Origin: Agrostemma githago
Lineage: Eukaryota > Streptophyta > Magnoliopsida > Caryophyllales > Caryophyllaceae
DNA length: 64,000 nt
Reading direction: 5' to 3'
NCBI GenBank assembly: GCA_958450325.1
Contig: OY288253.1
Coordinates: 65,465,612 to 65,529,611, forward strand
Position numbers and translations under genes: made by a program. Each line of letters starts with the position of its first letter. Positions within the stretch are counted from its first letter, which is position 1. Positions 35,543 to 47,333 of the stretch are shown here, piece after piece. The notes below the pieces were generated by a model that worked only from the letters and a program-made list of their open reading frames with translations, ran no database searches and had not been told where the DNA came from.

Positions 35543-35895
35543 ACTAATTTTGCTTAATTTAAGTCTGAATTTGTATTAATTTTTTTTTATCTCGAGAATG
35601 TTTTTAGAGTTTGGTTATGTATAATTGGTTGTTCGTTGGGATAAAATTTGCATCTTGGGAGGATTTTGTGGATGAAACTGTGCTTTTAAGCTTTAATCTT
35701 GGTGATTCCAGTTTATAGTCACTGATTTTGCTTAATTTAAGCTTTAATATGTGTGAATTTTTTTTTCGTTCTCTAAATGTTTTTTAAGTTTGGTTTTGTA
35801 GAATTGATTTTGTATTGGGATAAAAAATTTATCTTGGGATGATTTTTGTTGATAAAACTGTGCTTTAAAGCTTTAATCTTGGTACTTCTTTTGAA
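35543..35895. repeat. Two-unit tandem duplication, 178 bp period
   Basis: Units start at 35543 and 35721. Both begin 'act.attttgcttaatttaag' and end with 'gctttaatcttggt', with scattered substitutions. The AT-rich sequence has no coding potential and resembles intron or UTR sequence. Confidence 0.8.
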
Positions 35896-37633
35896 CAAAT
35901 TTACTCGTTACTCCAATTTATAAATTGATTGAGATTTTGTTTTGCACAATAACATGTACGAAGTACAATGAAATGAATGGAGGAGTATCAATTTAGGTAC
36001 CAAAGCTTACGAAATGTATTCTCTCTTTTTTTTTTGAAGCATGAAATGTATTCTCTTTGTTTCACTTTATTTGTCTTTTACTCCGTAATAAAAAATTTAT
36101 GGAGACAATTTAAACGTAATTTGAATACCATTTATGAAAAAAAAATTATATATGGAGACAATTAAGAGGGATGTAAAGATTTTATTACCCTGCCTAATCT
36201 TGGAAATTAAACAAATACTATCTTTTATGAAAAAATTGAATTTATTTATGGAGAAGTTATTATGGGGAAAAGAAAGGTGTGGAAGTTGATTGAAAAAGTT
36301 ATGGGAAAACGAAATAGAATTAAAGTACATTGTACTCGTGCATCTTATGCAATTTAATCTTTTTTTACTTTTATTTTTATTTCACGGAGTAATTTCTAAA
36401 TTTAGCATTTTGAATAAGAATCACGCCTTTCCTTCTTTATTTATTTGAATTTATTTTAATTTCATGCAATTTCCTTCTTTTCTTTAATACTATCATGTCA
36501 CTTCACTTAATATAAAGAAGATGAATTTCACCTCGAATGAAATAAGCAGTGCAGTGTTTTATTCAGTAATAAGTCATTATTTAAATTTTACCCGTCTACG
36601 AATAAGATGCGCAATTATCTACGAACCCTTGTCGTGAAACCGAAATTGTTTCCATCGCAACTGGTTCGAGAGCATACCAGTCGACCTTTATCAGTTTTTT
36701 TGAGACCTTAGCCCCAGCAGAGCTTGCAATTTCCGTAGTACCCACCGCTTGTGTAGTCGATGTCAATAATTTTCGTAGATGTATAGTAGTACCCATCCTG
36801 CAATCCCCCTTTCCACTAACCAAATAACTCAACTCATATATTTTCCCGCCTACTATCCGCAACAAAAATTAAAAAAATAGACCAAATGAGCTAGGTGGGA
36901 ATCGAACCATTGACCTCATGTGTGTCACCCTTCTCCTCTCCAACTACACTCTAACATCTTACTAATTTAAATATCACTACATCACACATAAAGTTATACA
37001 CCACAGAAAATATGTAATTAAGGAAATTTGATTGATTACGAAAATCACATGCTTTACATGGAAGATATCACATACAATATTTAATATGGAATGTATGATC
37101 AAATTTTTAAAAAAAGTATAAACATATTGTATTCCGTTTTAACCAAATAGTTGCATTATTTTTGTTAATAGGAGATTGCACTATCCCGTACAATATTTTA
37201 CATAGAATATAAAATAGTTATGATTATTATTGTATATCTTTCTGATCATATTCGAAAATCATATTCTTAACATCGATATAAAATTTAGTAACTATATAAA
37301 AATGGAATATATATTCTGATTGCTCTTACAAAACCTGATACATAGTAAAAACTCACGGAAAATTCTCTATATACTACTCTAAGACAATAACAGTTACTAA
37401 CATTTTCCTCAAAAATACACTAATTTAAATTGAGAAGTAAAAGAACATTTCACTAATAAATTCGCAAACTATTCATTTTCATTAATGTTAAAGAAATTGA
37501 CAAAAAAAACTTCTTTTTATGAAAATAATTAGATAAATTTTAAGATATGATGTCATTAACCTTGAGAAAAAAATCAGTTATCAAAAAAAACTATTTTTGA
37601 AATGAGCTATTTACTTTAACTTTTGCAAAGATA
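35896..37633. other. Non-coding AT-rich DNA
   Basis: No gene seen. A minus-strand open frame at 36596-36865 has no recognisable motif. Around 36892-36917, 'ggtgggaatcgaaccattgacc' is the tRNA-like phrase found in many plant dispersed repeats rather than a tRNA gene. Confidence 0.4.
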
Positions 37634-37635
37634 TA

Positions 37636-37852
37636 CTCTCCCCGTCCCAATGAATTCTTTGTCTATTCCATATTGGGGCGTCTCAATGAATTGTTTGTCT
37701 TTCTATTTTAGGAATGTTTTTTCTACATATATATATGTGTGTGTGTGTAATTTGACCTCCTCATGAATTTGGCTTCACATGTCACTTCATCATTAGACCT
37801 TTTCCCCTTTGAGCTAAAAGCAAAGGCAAACAATTCATCGGGACAGAAGGAG
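37636..37852. mobile_element. Stowaway-like (Tc1/mariner) MITE
   Basis: 217 bp with TA on both sides (37634-37635 and 37853-37854). The ends are inverted: CTCTCCCCGTCCCAATGAATT on the left, and the right end complements to CTCCTTCTGTCCCGATGAATT. CTCCCTCCGTCCC-type ends with a TA duplication are diagnostic of Stowaway. It contains a short TA/TG microsatellite near 37723-37748. Confidence 0.85.
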
Positions 37853-38436
37853 TATATACTCACTCGATACCACTAAGATCTTCTCATTTATTCAAATGTG
37901 AGGATTATAATTATCATATAGAATGATTATTTTTGTAGGGGAGACTACAAAATACGGAATATACTATCAAAATCCATATAAAAATAAGTTTCACAAATTA
38001 CATAATATAAGTCTTACACCTGAGACAGTCCATTTTTAATTTATTTTTTAATTTTCTAATGAAAAACTGAATAGCTTTTTTACACAAAGAGAACGTATCA
38101 CGGCGTGCTAACCATTAAAAAAAGTTCATTATTATACAATTTTTGATAAATATTTATGTATTTTATGGTATGTTAAAGAGAGAAGTGGGTATCTCGAGAT
38201 GTGAGATGATATAAACCGAGTATATAAAAAATATAAACAATATTTTCATTAATTACACGTTATTTAATACTCCGTACATTTCAAGACATTGCTCAAATAT
38301 TTTGATTAGTTTTGCGATTTAAAAAATATTTTCCTATTTCTAAATTATACAGTTGATAAATAGTAAAAAGAAAATAATAAATTTTTTATTTTAAATCTTA
38401 AATGAAATATTCTATAAGATAAATATATTATAAATA

Positions 38437-38463
38437 CCGTGCATTGCACGGGGTCTATACTAG
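38437..38463 (+). mobile_element. Helitron 3' terminus
   Basis: A hairpin CCGTGCATTGCACGG (38437-38451), an 8 nt spacer, and then CTAG followed by T. This is the canonical plant Helitron 3' end (hairpin plus CTRR before a T). The 5' TC end is not certain; TCTCTATATACTAC near 37366 is one candidate. No Rep/helicase frame is visible, so it would be non-autonomous. Confidence 0.6.
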
Positions 38464-39049
38464 TAGTATACTACTCCACTTTTTATTGTGTACGAAGTAC
38501 TTGTGAAATTATAATTGAAGAAATAGAATGAAGTAATAAATGGTGCATACCTTCTCATTTTGTCTTATTCACTAACGGGATTGATGTTTTAAACAACAGG
38601 TCATCGTCCTCATCATCAGGAATGTTGATTATTTGCATAGAATTGCACAGTGCATGTGTACTTCAAAATAATACAAACGTCAACGGTATGCACACAGGTG
38701 AATGTCACTGCAAAAAACATATTCACAAAATATTTAGGATGATAAGCGTAGAAGACAATATGATATCACATAAAAATATATTGACAATATAGTGTGGTAA
38801 CTCAATATCCCTAAAAGCTTAATGGTGCAATTTTTGTCTTGTTAAGTGGCCCAATCTTGAAGACATTGCTAACGACATCTGACATCATGTAAGTAGGAAA
38901 AATATTATTTACTCCGTATAGTTTTTGTTATACTCCGTAGAAAATAGAATAAGTATGGAATCTTACCATTGTAGTAAGTAGATGGTAGCCATTGTAAGTG
39001 AGATAATTACTTTCATCTTGTTTGAATGTACAAAAATATTTTATATAAG
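38464..39049. other. Non-coding spacer before the LINE
   Basis: No gene. It contains two ACTCCGTA motifs about 30 bp apart near 38910-38940. Confidence 0.5.
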
Positions 39050-39247
39050 AACTTGTTGAGGAAGTAACTAAAAAAAGATCCCTCTAGGGTTTCCTTGGGA
39101 AGGTGTGGTCCCTAGGGTTCCTATGTGTGACACTTGCGATTGGCAGGTTGCGCACTTTTCTTCTCTTTCTGTAAATTCTTTTGGGGATTCGTGTGCCCTA
39201 TTTGCGCGTGTGTAGTCTTGGCTTTTATATGGGCATTGTGATCTATC

Positions 39248-40563
39248 ATGACTAGCCCACAGCAAGTTATTTTATTCAACCTTAACGAGGAGCGGTTGGA
39301 GGATTGTGATGGGGTGACGGCTGCGGGAGAGGCAGGGCTGGAGTGGGTAGGGGAGGAGGGCGTGGATGGTGAGACGGAGTCACGGAGATGCATCGTTTGT
39401 CGGTTATGGACATAGCGGAATATCAATTTGAAAGCCGCCATTGATACTATGTGTAGAGTTTGGAGGGTTAGGGCTAACGTGGCTGGCGAGATCGTAGACT
39501 GACAAACGAAACTCTTAACTTTCCAGTTTGACGATGCCGCGGACAAAGATCGTGTATTGAAGGAGCAACCATGGCATTTTGAGAGACATCTTCCGCTAAT
39601 GTCTGATCTCGAAGGGGACGCGATTCCAACAGAGGTACCTCTTTTCTTTTCTGCCATTTGGGCTCGTGTTTATGATCTACCTGTTATGGGGAGAGGAAAT
39701 ATGGAGAATGTCGTTAATATTGGAAATACTTTGGGGTCTTTCGCTGCAATGGATAGGTCTGTGAACCCATCTATAAACCGTTCACTGCTTATTCGTGTTG
39801 TGATTGATGTTCGAAAGCCCTTGGTTGGTTCTATTACTATGAGGCAGAAGGGGGGAAAGACTTGGCAAGCGCGTGTGGTGTATGAGAGTCTCCCTCTCTT
39901 CTCTTACGTGTGTGGCCATCTCGGGCATGGGGAGAAGGATTGTAAAGAGCGAATGGGACTGATTGGGGAGGGACGGAAGTTTGGTGACTGGTTGAAGGCA
40001 TCCCCGTGGAAAATATCACGTCCAAGTTCTGAGCCAAAGAAAGGGAATGAATCGACCTGCTTACGGAGGTTGTTCGAACATGAGGATGAAACGAGTATGG
40101 CCGAGGAGCACGAACTGAATAAAATGCTGGTAATGCTAAGGGGGGTGTCACTGTCTGGTGAGGGCTCAAGGGAGGAAAGTACTGATGCTGGTGGGTCGAT
40201 GACACAGAAGGGCCGGGGTCGCATAAGCACAGCAAAACCAAAAGCAATTCGAGGTCGCCTTCTGGTTCGTGTGCGGCTGATTCTAATGTTGAGAGAGGAA
40301 CTGTGAGACGGGAGAAGCCTTTTGTTGCTGTGAGGAAGTCAAGGGGGTTGAGGGAGACTGGTTTCGACCTTCCGAAGGATGTAGGAAAGAATGGGAGGGG
40401 AACAAAGAGGGACAGAGACGTGGAGGGAGACCACGTTTGCAATTTGAAGTTACTACACAAGAGGAAGGCAGGGAGGGGAAACGATGATATGGTGCTGGAC
40501 GTCAACCAGAAATTAGCGGAGGCCGTTGGTGAACGGCCCCGCGAAGAGCAAAGAAAATTTTAA
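39248..40563 (+). pseudogene. LINE ORF1 (DUF4283-like, zinc knuckle), frameshifted
   Basis: ORF1 proteins bind LINE RNA and accompany it during target-primed reverse transcription. The ATG at 39248 opens MTSPQQVILFNLNEER, but this frame stops near 39414, and a stop also lies near 39500. The main frame (39557-40306) has a DUF4283-like core (QPWHFERHLPLMSDL, IWARVYDLP) and a knuckle SYVCGHLGHGEKDC at residues 116-129. In CX2CX4HX4C the first Cys is here Ser116, so metal binding may be impaired. A last frame (40303-40563), shifted relative to the main one, supplies a basic tail. The end overlaps the start of ORF2. Confidence 0.8.
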
Positions 40564-42806
40564 GTTGGAACTGTCAGGGGTTGGGCAATCCCCTGACAGT
40601 TAGCTCCCTCAGTGACAGATGTTGGAAGGAGTGCCCAAACATTGTCTTCGTGATGGAGATAATGTTGAGCGGGAGTGATCTTGCTCGCGTGAGGGGAAGA
40701 TGTGGCTATGTGAACGGAGTTTGTTTGAGTAGTAGGAGAAGATCAGGTGGGATTGGGTTCTGGTGGAAGGATATTAATGCGGAGCTCGTGTCCTACGATA
40801 AAAATCATGTCATGGCGACGGTGAAGGATGGAGATGGAAATGCGATGTGGCATGCTGTGGGCATTTATGGATGGCCAGAGAACAAGAATAAACATAAGAC
40901 GTGGAGCTTGCTACGTAGGTTAAGTGGTATGTCGACCCTCCCGGCCATCTTTTTTGGCAACTTTAATGAGATCCTGTGGACTAATGAGAAGGAGGGGGGA
41001 AGAGCGCGAAGAGAAGCAAGTATGGTTTCCTTTCGTGACATGCTACATGATTGTGCACTGTTTGACCTGGCTTATTCGGGCAACCCATACACATGGCAAC
41101 GAGGAAGATCTATGGGGTCGTTGATTTGGGAACGACTTGACAGAGCCGTTGTGTCCTCGGGATGGAGTGAAATTTTTCCAAATGCTTCAGTTCTTAATCT
41201 TCCCAATTTTGCCTCGGATCATGCGCCCATCATTATCAGGGATGAAGCGGACTCGAGTTGTTGGGTTGGGGGGAGGAGTTTCAAGTTCGAACCTTTTTGG
41301 CTGTCGGACCCGGATTGTGGGGAGGTTGTTAAGGAGGCTTGGCACGAAAATAGGGAGGAGGGAGTGCAAGGGAAGGTCAAAACATGTGCGGGACTTTTGC
41401 ATACATGGGCAAGGAGAAGGTTTGGTGACATTAAAAGAAGGCTCCAGGAGGCAGAAGATGAGCTGGGTAGGTGGCAGAAACGTCCGGCCTCAGCGGACAT
41501 GCTCTTGAGATGCCAACAAGTTGCGACGGAAGTGGAATTTCTCCGTGCCCAGGTCGAGACCTATTGGCACACTCGAGCCAAGGCTATGGAATTGAAGGAC
41601 GGAGACAAAAACACGGCGTACTTCCATCACAAAGCGAAGCAGAGACGCAGACAAAATAAAATTGAAGGCATGGAGAGTGAGGATGGGGGGTGGGTTACAA
41701 ACGAAGGCAAGATCAGGAGCTTGGTTGCAAATTTTTATGAAAAATTGTTCCAGACGAGCAACCCAGGGGAGGCGGAGAGAGTTTTTGCCCAAGTGTCGTG
41801 TGTTATTACTCCTGATATCAATTCTGCCCTTGACCGACAGGTGAACAGTGAAGAGGCTCGTGTAGCTCTTTTCCAAATGCATCCTAATAAAGCACCCGGC
41901 CAGGATGGAATGAGTGCGATTTTCTACCAAAAATTTTGGGATGTAGTGGGAACTGATATATGTAGCCTGGTTGAGAAATGGTGGGAAGGGAGTTTGGATT
42001 TGAGAGAGCTTAATTCTACGTCTGTTGTGTTAATACCCAAGACTAATAAGCCGAGAACTTTGACGGAGTACCGCCCCATTAGTCTTTGTAACGTTTTGTA
42101 CAAGATTATTTCTAAGGTGTTGGCGAACAAGCTAAAACCGTTCCTCAACAGAATGATTACGGAGAATCGAAGCGCCTTCACTCCGGAACGACTCATCACG
42201 GATAACGCCCTTATTGCCTTTGAGACGTTCCACGCTATGAAGAGAGGAGGGGAAGGACGAGGGGGTATGGTAGCGCTTAAACTTGATATGAGTAAGGCTT
42301 ACGATAGAGTGGAATGGAGTTTTTTTCGAGGAGGTTATGAACCGGATGGGTTTTTCAAGTAGATGGAGGGAAAGGGTTATGGGTTTTGTGACCTCTGTCA
42401 CTCACTCGTTCTTGGTCAATGGGAAACCTTCTCGTGTTGTGAGACCTAGCCGCGGGCTGAGGCAGGGTGACCCGATCTCTCCATACTTGTTTCTTCTATG
42501 CGCAGACGCTTTCTCACATATGATCCTTCGGGAAGCGGAGCGTGGAGTTCTTCACGGTGCCCGGGTTTGTCGCGGGGCACCGCGTGTGACTTATCTGTTT
42601 TTTGCGGATGATTGTATCCTTTTTGCTAGAGCGACGGGAAGGGAATGCTCCAAATTAGCTGAGATTGTCAGCCACTACGAGGAAGCATCGGGACAGAAAA
42701 TTAATTACTCTAAATCCGAAATCATGTTCAGCGAGAAGGTGACATTAGGAAGCAAGGAAACCATTAATCGCATTTTCCAGGTGAGAGAAGTTGAGAGGTA
42801 CGAAAA
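40533..42806 (+). pseudogene. LINE ORF2: endonuclease and reverse transcriptase (5' part)
   Basis: ORF2 nicks target DNA and copies LINE RNA. The frame opens after a stop at 40530-40532. The first conserved residues are KILSWNCQGLGNP at 40554, and no ATG precedes them. The apurinic-type endonuclease continues with GGIGFWWK, IFFGNFNEI, SGNPYTWQRGR, WERLDRAV and ASDHAPI (to about 41240). Usual residues here are FxGDFNE, so Asn replaces Asp in GNFNE. RT begins near 41880 with NKAPGQDGM, then IPKTNKP, YRPISLCNVLYKI and LKLDMSKAYDRVEW. A T-run gains a base near 42325, shifting the frame. It resumes at 42337 with GLRQGDPISPYLF and the catalytic FADD at 42601-42612. It is cut at 42806 by an LTR insertion. 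Confidence 0.92.
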
Positions 42807-45800
42807 TGATAACACGCAAATTTGGACCGTTTTACCCCCTATTTTCACTCGTATTTGACTCGATTTTGTGTGCTTTAACGTCAATATAACTCATTTTTGA
42901 CTATATTTCGTATTTTCTATTTTGAATTTGGTTTTTTCGTATTTATCGTCTTTTTCGTAGAATTTCGTACTGCTTTTGTGTGTTTTTGTCTTTTAGGTAC
43001 GTGTTCGTGAATAAAGAGGCGAATTGAAGCTTGAGGAGCAAGTCAAGAGATCGAGTCAAACCCCAAGTCCAAACCCAAGAGGTGAAACCTTGAGCGAAAA
43101 GGAAAAACAATAGTCCATTGGGCATCTTCACCGGAGAGGTCGAACTTCAATTGAATATATCTAGAGTACTAGACCTCGGATCGAAGCGATTCCAGTTGGA
43201 GGTGAAAGCTTATCTTCTTAACTTTCCAACGACATATCACACGCCCCAATCGGAGTTCAAACGAGAGAGTTATAGCCCTCTGAAGTCACAGGGCAAAATT
43301 TCACCCGATGAGATTTGACCGGGCGAAATTTCGCCCGACGGTGTTCCTCCCAGAATGACATTTCGGACAAAAAAAGTTCACCGGGCGAAATTTCGCCCGA
43401 TGGAGAAAAGCGCCAAAAACCGCAAAATGAGAAGAAAATTTCACCGGGTGAAATTTCACCCGGTGGGATTAATTCGTCAAGCTGCAGGGCAAAATTTCAC
43501 CGGATGGGAATGATAGGGTGAAGTTTAGTTGATGGGCATTTGGGCTTCCCTTATTGGGCTTAGAAGACTAGGGTTTTGATCCCTCTTTTCTTTCCTCTAT
43601 ATATATATATGTAACTCCTCATTCTTGAGGAGGAGACACAATTCCACCACTCCATCACAACACTACCTAAGCTATTAGTAAATTAGTAGTAGATTATATT
43701 AGTAGATTATTATTAACTTATTAGCAGATTAATTATTAGGGAGATTTTTGGAGGGTGACAATCCAAAGATCTCTACCTATTTAGATCTAATTAGTTTCCT
43801 TTTTAATTAGTGTAAAGACTCCATCTTTAGTGTAATCAAGTTTTTATTGAAGTTCTTTTGGAGATTTTCAAGGGGTTAGTGACAAATCCATTGTCATCTT
43901 CATCAAGCTTCTCCTTATTTTTATTATTGTCGTTTTCCTCCATAGTCGGTATATTTCTCTTCCTCTCCGTAATCTCTAGTTAGATTTAATTTCATTCTAG
44001 ATTTAATCTCTCGTCTAGATTTAATTTAGTTGTTATTTTTCTCTAGATTTAGTTATTATGCATGTTTTAGTTGATTTCTCCTTAGTTATTATTTTAGTAG
44101 TTTCCATTATGAATTTTGAGTAGATTTCTTGTTAGGGGTTAAGGGAGGAAGAACTTGGATTATTTGAATTGAGGGTTGTTGATGGGTTGTTTGCTTGTTG
44201 ATTTGTCAATTTTGAGGTTTTTGTGTCTTTGTTAACTTAGAATCGCGACTAGGTCGACCTTGACTCATTTCTACCAATATGGGGAAACTCGGGGTAGAAG
44301 TTACCTTAACTTGAGACTTACTGTAGACACCCGCATTTTGCCTGCTACTGTCTATAGTAGTTCCCGACAAAACATCCGATGATGATCGGACGCAAACGTG
44401 ACTTTGTACACTCGAATATGGGCTCGGAATCAATAATATCCGACGTGGACTTTTAGCGGAGTACAAATATCTCAAAACCAACCTCAAATTCGGGCTCAGT
44501 GGCTCGTTCCGAGTAAAATAAGGCTAATTTGGGCCAAAACCGACACCAAAAATAAAACCCGTCTTTTGGCGACCGGGTCAAAACCCGGTCAAGGACGAAT
44601 CCGACACAAAAATCGACCAAGCTTGCGTCTGAACACAATCCTCAAAGAAATCAAAAGGGTCAACCATTTCCTAAAATGGCTCGTCAACTCTATCCACTCG
44701 ATCGAGTGGATTGACCCCACTCGGTCGAGTGGAGCCTCAAATTCCGAAACAGACCCGTTTTCAAAGGCACTCGACCGAGTGCACTAGGGCCACTCGATCG
44801 AGTGACCCCACTCGATCGAGTGACCCTAGGTCGAGGGTGTACTCAATAAATACCCCTCAAACCCTTCTCATTTTTCAGCTTTGAAAAAAATACAAGAACA
44901 CCCTACATTTCTACCCTAACACTCTACACTACACTACACAACAACCCTTAGCAATTCTAATAAAAAAACCCGAGTCATTTCTCCCTCGAGAAACCGAAAA
45001 AGCCACCACACACACACACCGTAACTCAACTACATCCTCGATACTCCCGCGTTCCGTCGTTATTACGAGTCCATTGCCGAGGCCATTCTAAGCATGTATG
45101 TTGAGGGTGTCATCAACCCCGTTTCTATCTTTACTATCTCGTTTTTATCGTTTTGTAACTATATTATAATTATACTAGTATACTAACACTAACACTAACA
45201 TTTTAATTATCGTTTACTAACTTTTCAATTTCGTTACTAACTTTTTATTTCTTCGCATTCTAACATTTAACATACATATACCGCGTATATATATACATAA
45301 TAATAAAATTGAATCTTAACACGTTTGACTATGACGATCATCCAAAGTCCGTTTAATCCCTTTACGAGCAACGACGGAGATGGCACCCTTTCGAGGAGCG
45401 CCGCCCCAATGTACTCAAGGGCATAACGTGATCGTGGTCGATCATAGTTGAACGTGTTTGACTTCATTTCTAAGATTAGTGGGAAATCCGTTGATGCGAA
45501 AACCGACATCACGTAATCCGTTAGGATTAGTATCGATGTCGTGACGCGGAGGACTACAATTTCGTCACTAGTCAAAACTTTTAATCCCATAATATCACAT
45601 TTTTCACAAACTTTTGATGACGGTATTATAATCGTATGTTACACGATTTTAGCACCGAAAAACCGAGTTAGATTTTAATTATGCCATATTTCTATTTAAC
45701 TCGGCCGACTATCGATTTAAAAGTAAATAAAACGAAATTGCCAACTTTTTCAAAGCGAGTTATGCCTCGTACAGGTGCCACTCGACCGAGTGCCATGGGC

Positions 45801-47328
45801 CACTCGATCGAGTAGCACCCCAAAAACCGGGCAGTAGTTACTTCGAAGGTGTACTCGATCGAGTCCGTGCCATGACTCGATCGAGTGGGTCCTGTAGCAA
45901 CCGAGAGCTTTAATGCATCATTCGAGCCTCGTCTTTTTTTACGACTTAGTCGTCGCGTGTAAAGTCAATCACGTGATCTCCTTTTTCAAAACTCATGCAT
46001 ATCACTTCACTTTAACGACTTTGATTGACGGTCTCTCACTATTAATCTTGTGTCGACGACTCCTTAGTCGTATCCGACGCATGATTAATCTAGACTCCAA
46101 TTTCTCAACGTGATAAGTCGGGACAAGGCACCGAGACTCGGGATTGGGCTAGCACCACGTCTAGGTCCCCCTTATCTCCGTCCTTCGCTTAATACACAAC
46201 ATAATGCGTATTTAATCGAAGTTCGTCCATTTGCACAACTTACGGTCTAGTTTGTATTTATATATACGGGTCCGTTGCAAGTCATTATTTATCGCTCTTT
46301 ATATCTCGTTTATTTTTTTATTGATCGTCATTTTGTATTGGCCGGGTTGTATTTCCGCCCGTGTATTTTGTACGTATTTACGAGCTTTATTTATTTTGAT
46401 GTTTATCGCTTTATAAATGAACCTCGCATGCTAAACAATTTGACTTGGATTTAGATGCATTAATGACGTAGCTAACCAATAATTCACATGCTTAGCCAAA
46501 AACGCTGTTTGCATATCATTTAGTCGTTTTACTAGCGCGCGTACACGAACACGAACGATGTCTTATAAGAGGCCGCTAAGTGCGGGAGGGGTTGGGTATC
46601 CTTAGTGGGCTTCCCAACACGTACCCTCACCCCGTACTCGGAACCTCGGTTTCCGGATGCCCGAAACCGTTGGCGCACGAGAGTCATTCTATACACGAAA
46701 GCCGGTGTAAACGGTATCGGTATCGTAATGCAAAGGGACGAGCCCCATAAACTCTTAAATCGAAATGGGTCGTACTTAGTGTATAGCCCACGACGACATA
46801 GAGTGGGCTCGAACGGTTCCGAATAACCATAAAATTCGATGGCGACTCCAACTTTGACTTAAATTTCGAACCCGAGAACAATCTCACCACGAGATTCATT
46901 CGCCTACCCAAACCCGCGCGTGGCCGCGTCGGGGTGAACCTACGTCATGTCCACACTTACCCTTTCGCTCGCGGGTATAGGTGGGTTGGGTGAAGAAACC
47001 GAAAGGTGGCATTCTCCCTTATCGACGTTGTGACTAAAACCCGATTCTGAGGCTCATAGAACCCAATTTCCGATTCCCAACTTCCCCTAACACCTTCTCC
47101 TTATTAGACTAGTTTTTCATAGTTTATAGCCTTTTAGTGTAGACTAGTATAGACTTAACCCGAAAACCCCAAAAATAGACTCCGAACACTTTTTGACTTT
47201 GACTTGACCGACTTTACCTAAACCGTCCCTGAGGATCGATCCCGACTTACCGCTACTACGTAGTTAGTTTGTCGTGTTTTCAAATTTTGTTTGATCGTGT
47301 TAGATAGACGACAATCTGACACGCATCA
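42807..47328 (+). mobile_element. Solo LTR of the TGATAA family, copy c, with nested LTR
   Basis: Flanked by GAAAA (42802-42806 and 47329-47333), with edges TGATAACACG and ACGCATCA. Once the internal Tat LTR is removed it is about 1.9 kb. The LINE reading frame continues across it (VERYE then KYLGLP). GGGCGAAATTTCGCCC palindromes cluster at 43290-43510. Confidence 0.92.
44322..46955 (+). mobile_element. Tat/Ogre-type solo LTR nested in copy c
   Basis: 2634 bp, flanked by perfect CTTAC (44317-44321 and 46956-46960). Edges TGTAGACACCCGC and GTCATGTCCACA. Two CACTCGATCGAGTG clusters lie at 44696-44821 and 45779-45886. It is the third level of nesting: LINE, then TGATAA LTR, then this LTR. Confidence 0.93.
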
Positions 47329-47333
47329 GAAAA

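Noticed and set aside
36596..36865. 89-codon minus-strand frame
   Set aside because: No family resemblance; sits in repeat-like AT-rich DNA.
36892..36917. tRNA-like phrase 'gggaatcgaacc'
   Set aside because: No cloverleaf or A box around it; such phrases are common in plant dispersed repeats.
39121..40505. Long minus-strand frames opposite LINE ORF1
   Set aside because: Shadows of the LINE coding strand, which carries the recognisable domains.
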